The position numbers were made by a program, and so were the translations under genes. Positions 59,461 through 64,000 of a DNA stretch of 64,000 nucleotides are shown one piece after another. The stretch is from Moringa oleifera (Eukaryota; Streptophyta; Magnoliopsida; Brassicales; Moringaceae). The notes under the pieces were generated by a model. That model was not told the DNA's origin and ran no database searches. It worked only from the letters and a program-made list of their open reading frames with translations. The first letter of the stretch is position 1; every line of letters begins with the position of its first letter. Location: the NCBI GenBank assembly GCA_021397835.1, contig JAJFZO010000235.1, positions 310,001 through 374,000 on the forward strand. The letters are read 5' to 3'.

Positions 59461-60600
59461 GCTACCATGCCCTATGCCATGATGTACTTGGCCTTATGCC
59501 CATGCCATGCCTATTTGAGGTAGCTGTGGCTTGCCTCTTGTGCTCTTGCATGAGGTAACATGGCACTCGTGGTACGCTTGCTGGGCACATGATCAAGGAA
59601 GGTAACAATGAGGGACTTGCTCACACGCGACACTTTTGGCTTGGCTGGCATGCGCTAGGATGTGACACCTTGGGCCTACTGTGCATACTAGGGGAACCCA
59701 TGGCTTACTTCTTATGCCTTTCAATAAGGTGATGCGATGCTCGTGGCATGCTTGTTAGGCACACAATCAAATGATATAGCAACAAGGGGCTTGCTGTGGG
59801 GCACTTTTAACTTGGGTGGCGCTCCTAATGTTGTGACATGCTGGGCCTTGCCCCCTATGCCATGCCTACTAAGGGACCTCGTGGCTTGCCTCCCGTGCCC
59901 ATCGACTAGGCAACGCTGCACTTGTGGCATCCTTATTAGGCACATAATTGAGGGATGTAACAATAACGGGTTAGCTTGGGTGAAGTGCTTTTGGCATGGA
60001 TGGGGTGCCTTGCTTTATGGTGTGTTGGACCTCACGTCCATGCCATGTCTACTAGAGGTAATTGCAACTTACCTTTCGTGCCATTAGACAAACTAACATG
60101 GTACTCGTGGCACACTTCTTGCGCATACAATCGAGGGACATAGCGATAAGGGGCTACCTTATGTAGGGTGCTCTTGATTTTGCTCATGCACCTTGTGCCA
60201 TAAAACATTGGTCTTACACCCATGTCATGCCTGCTATAGGAAGCTATGGTTTAGCTCCCATGCCTTTGGACCAGGCTGTATAACACTCGTAATTGCTAGG
60301 CACACAATTGGGGAACGTAACCAAGAAGGCTAGTTTGCTGAGGCACTCTTGGCTTCCCTAGCCCACCTTGTGCCATAGCATGCTAGAGCTTATGCCCTTA
60401 CCTTAGCTACTGGTGCTAGTTATTGCTTACCTTCAGTGCCCTTAAACCAGGCAAAGTAGCATGATTGTTGGGTACACGATCGATGGACGTAGTGACAAGA
60501 GCCTCGTCTGTATAGGCAACTCTTGGCTTGTTTGGCATGCCTTGTGCCGTAACACATTGGGCCTTGTGCCTATACGATGCCAACTAGGGGTAGTCATGGC
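59460..60600 (+). repeat. Block of ~180-bp subrepeats, F orientation, ending at an inversion point
   Basis: About six subrepeats, with landmarks near 59545, 59725, 59900, 60085, 60265 and 60445. The last copy stops at AGGGGTAGTCATGGC (60600), where the array flips. Confidence 0.88.
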
Positions 60601-63600
60601 TTTGAATTTTTGACCATGTAAAATTCAAAGAAAACAATTAGAACCTCAGAAAATCCTGAATTTTTTTTTTTGTTCATAGATCTGATTATTCTTTACATCA
60701 GTCCAAAATTTTAGCTCAAAACTCCTTAAATATAAGTTTTTAGACCCATTATGATAGCTCCAATATATTTATATTTTATTCTACTAGAAGTGAATTTTCA
60801 TTTAAGATTCTCTAGAGAGAGAAGCTCATCTGCTTGGTGGCTGCTCACAGGCCCATGCATGCTCTACCCCTGTGCAGATGCATGGGCAAGCACTACGCGT
60901 GGGAAACCCAACACACATGGAACGGGTGCAAGGCCTAGTGTGTTGTAACGTCAGGCATGCTAGCACAGCCAAGAGAGTCCTATGCATGCCAGCCCATCGT
61001 CGCTACGTCCCTCGATTGTGCGCTCAGCGAGCATGCCATGATCACTTGCTTTAATGGCACCATAGGCTAGCCACAATTGTCCACATCACACATAATATGG
61101 GTGCAATGCCCGGCGTGCTATAGCACAAGGTGCGTTAGCCAAGCTAAGGATACTAGACCACCCAAGAAGGCCACAAGCATAGTCTTAAGTGTCACACGTG
61201 CTTTGATTGTTAATTACATAGGCTAGCTGGGCTTGACCATGGCCCCAAGTTGTCCTAAAATCTCAAGGCAACTATGGGTGGCCGTAGGTGCATTGAACAA
61301 TGGAGCATGCATGCACCCTGGATCATTTAAAACCTACGCTGCATCGATGTGCTAACCGTAATGCCTAGTTTTGAACTTTTTATGAATTGATGATCTCTTA
61401 ATTGTTGAATTGCTCAAAAAATGACTTAAATTAATCATGCAATTCGTTAGGAAGCTGTCCCTCAAATATGGGCGCATTTGAACTCATAAGTTATTTTTCA
61501 TGATTTTATAAAATTTAGGCTGTATAAAATTCATTAAAAAAATGGATGCTCCAAAAATTTTTAAATTGTTTGTATTACTAAACATGATTAATTTTTACTC
61601 TTCAACAAAATCTTAGCATAGAACTCTTTATAAATATTTTTTCAAACCATTATGATAGCTTAGATATATTGATGTTTCCTCTTGCCAAAAGTGAATGTTC
61701 ATGTAAGACTCTTTAAGAAGGAGAAGCTCACCTACTTGGTGGGCACTCATGGGCCATGCGTGCTCTACCTTTACTGACGTATAAATGGGAAACCTAGCAT
61801 ACATGACATCGGCGCAAGGACCAGTGTGCTATGGCACAAGGCATGCCAGTTGAGCTAAGAGAGCGCTAGGTGAGCGAGCCTCTTATTGCTATGTCCTTGA
61901 TCATGTGCCCAGCTAGCATGCCATGAGCACGTGGCCCAAGGTCAAGGGAGGCTAGCCATAGCTGTCTCTAGCAAGCATAGAACGGGTGTAAGGTCTAGTG
62001 TGCTGTAGCACAAGGCATGTTAGGCAAGCGCAGAGCACCCTATGCAAGCAAGCCATAAGCACACTATAAGCATCGCATATGCTGTGGGTGTTGATTACAT
62101 TGGCTAGCCGGGTTGGACCATGGCCTCAAGCTATGCTGGACACTTAGGGTAGCCATGGAGGGCTATATATGCACTGGACAGGGCAGCATGCATGCACCCT
62201 AGGCAACCTAAAGGCAACATTACACCAATGTTCTAGTTGCAATGCCTAATTGTAAACTCTTTGTGAATTCATGGTCTTTTGATTGCTAAATTGCTCGAAA
62301 AATGACAAAAATAAACCATACTATTCATTAAGAGTTTGCCCTTCAGATTCAAGACCTTTATTGACTAACAAGCTATTTTTCATGATTTTTTAAATTTTCA
62401 GCAGCATAAATTTGATAAAAAAATTGGATGCTAAGGAATTTGAAAATTTTTTTATGTTGGTAGAACTGATTATTGTCCACATTTATGTAAAATTTTAGCT
62501 CAAAACCCTTTGTAAATAATTTTTTAAACCATTTTGGTGGCTTCAACATATTAATGTTTGCTCCTATCGGAAGTGAATTTTCATTTAAGACTCTTTTAAA
62601 GGGAGGACCTACTTCCTTGGTGGGTGCTCATAGGCCATGCGTGCTCCCCCTGCAAACCAAATAGGCAAGTGCTAAGCTAAACCATGACCACAAGTTGTGT
62701 TGGACTCCTAGGGAAGCCATGGGTGGTTATAGGTGCACTAGATAGTGCCGCATGCGTGCACCTTAGGCCATCCAAAGGCAACGCTGCACCAACGTGCTAG
62801 TTGCAATGCCTAATGATCAACTTGTTATGAATTGATAGTCTTTTGAATGTTGAATTCTTTAGAAATGACTCAAATAAGGAATTCATTAGGAGTCTGCCTC
62901 TTAAATTTGGGAGTATTCTGACTCATTGGCTATTTTTTAATTTTTTTAATTTTTGGTTGTATCAAAATCATAATAAAAATGAGATGATTCAGAAAATTTT
63001 GAAATTTTTTGTGTTGGTAAATCTGATTGTTCTCTATGTCTATCCAAAATTTTAGCTCAAAATTCCTTGTAAATAATTTTTTATACTCATTATGATGGCT
63101 CAAACATATTAATGTTCTTGTACCCAAAATGAATTTTCATTAAGACTCTTTGGGGGGGTGAAGCTCACCTGCTTTGTGGGCACTCACGGGCCATGCGTGC
63201 TTCCCTGTTTACCCACAACAAACATTGCATAGGTGCAAGGCTTAGCATGTTACGACATAAGGTGTGCTAGCAAAACTGAGAGAGATCTATGTAATCTAAT
63301 CCCTCATCGCTATGTCCCTCAATCATGTGCCTGCAATTATCCCATAAGCATTGCGTCAACTAGCGTAAGGGTCCTAGAGGCTAGCCATGATTGCCCTAAG
63401 CAGGCATGGCATAGGCACAAGGCCCAGCGTGATATAGCATAAGGCACGCCAGCCAAGCAAAGAGCACCCCACGCAAGCAAGCCACAAGCACACTGTGAGG
63501 AATCGCACTTGTTGTAGGTGTTGATTAGTTAGGCAAGCTTGGCTAGGCCATGGCCTTAAGCTGTGTTGGACTCTCAGGGTTACTATTGATGGCTGCGCAT

Positions 63601-64000
63601 GCACTTGACAAGGCAGCTACCTTGGCCCCTAGGCCATCTGGAGGCAAAATTGCACCAATATGCGGGCCACAATTTCGAATTGTAAGCTTTTTATGAATTG
63701 ACAATCTTGGGATTATTGAATTGCATAAGAAATGACTCAAATAAATCATGCAATTCATTAGAGTCAGCCCCTCAAATTGGGAGGATTTTTAACACACGGG
63801 TTATTTTTTCATGAATTTTTGAATTTTTACTATATTAAATTCATAAAAACATTTTGATGCTCAGAAAATTTTGGAACTTTTTATGTGGGTAGATCTTATT
63901 ATTCTCTACTCCTGTGAAAAATTTTAGCTCAAAAATTTCTTGTAAATAATTTTTTAGTCGTATTATGACGATTTAGACATATTGATGTTTCCTTTTACCA
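60601..64000 (-). repeat. ~850-bp satellite, R orientation, to the window end
   Basis: The complement of the F unit begins abruptly in the AT-rich half (TTTGAATTTTTGACCATG). The landmark GAAGTGAATTTTCATTTAAG lies near 60787, 61690, 62572 and 63128, the last unit following a shortened one. The array continues past the window end. Confidence 0.9.

Overview
The window looks like heterochromatic nuclear DNA of a seed plant, most likely a flowering plant. It contains no ordinary host gene that I can recognise. Two kinds of sequence fill nearly all of it: decayed derivatives of the 45S ribosomal DNA unit (26S, ITS2 and intergenic-spacer-like tandem repeats), and CACTA (En/Spm-type) DNA transposons, some nested in others. 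The plant assignment rests on CACTA elements with TNP2, DUF4218, DUF4216 and Ulp1-like domains, on plant-type GT-AG introns, and on close similarity of several segments to plant 26S rRNA recalled from memory. I cannot name the species.

Layout. 1-12463 is a degenerate tandem array with a unit of about 730-910 bp (mostly near 850), in an orientation I call F. 12464-18141 is a decayed CACTA element (element 1) with a CCA target duplication; it splits one satellite unit. 18142-25100 continues the F array, and 25100-26946 holds only its roughly 180-bp subrepeat. 26947-29553 is decayed 26S rRNA in two pieces of opposite orientation, the second running to the 26S 3' end. 29620-30340 is the satellite again in reverse orientation (R). 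30341-32567 is AT-rich and unassigned, its right part apparently the edge of a degraded outer CACTA-like element (C). 32571-54611 is CACTA element A (TSD TAT), interrupted at 42868-54163 by a younger relative, element B (TSD GCA), in opposite orientation. 54793-56095 is the 5.8S tail, ITS2 and 5' half of 26S. 56500-57830 is an unidentified roughly 300-bp tandem repeat. 57960-60600 is F satellite, ending in 180-bp subrepeats, and at 60600/60601 the array flips to R and runs to the end.

How the parts relate. The R-oriented subrepeats begin only about 65 bp after the 26S 3' end. The satellite is therefore best explained as amplified, inverted and decayed rDNA intergenic spacer. The only gene with an apparently undamaged reading frame is the TNP2-type transposase of element B (minus strand, 50263-46884, two introns, 1,073 residues predicted). 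The second gene of B (a TNP1-like region followed by a Ulp1-like protease domain, 46736-43628) has three in-frame stops and a lost splice acceptor. Element A carries broken versions of both genes on the plus strand. Element B could supply transposase but probably not the second protein.
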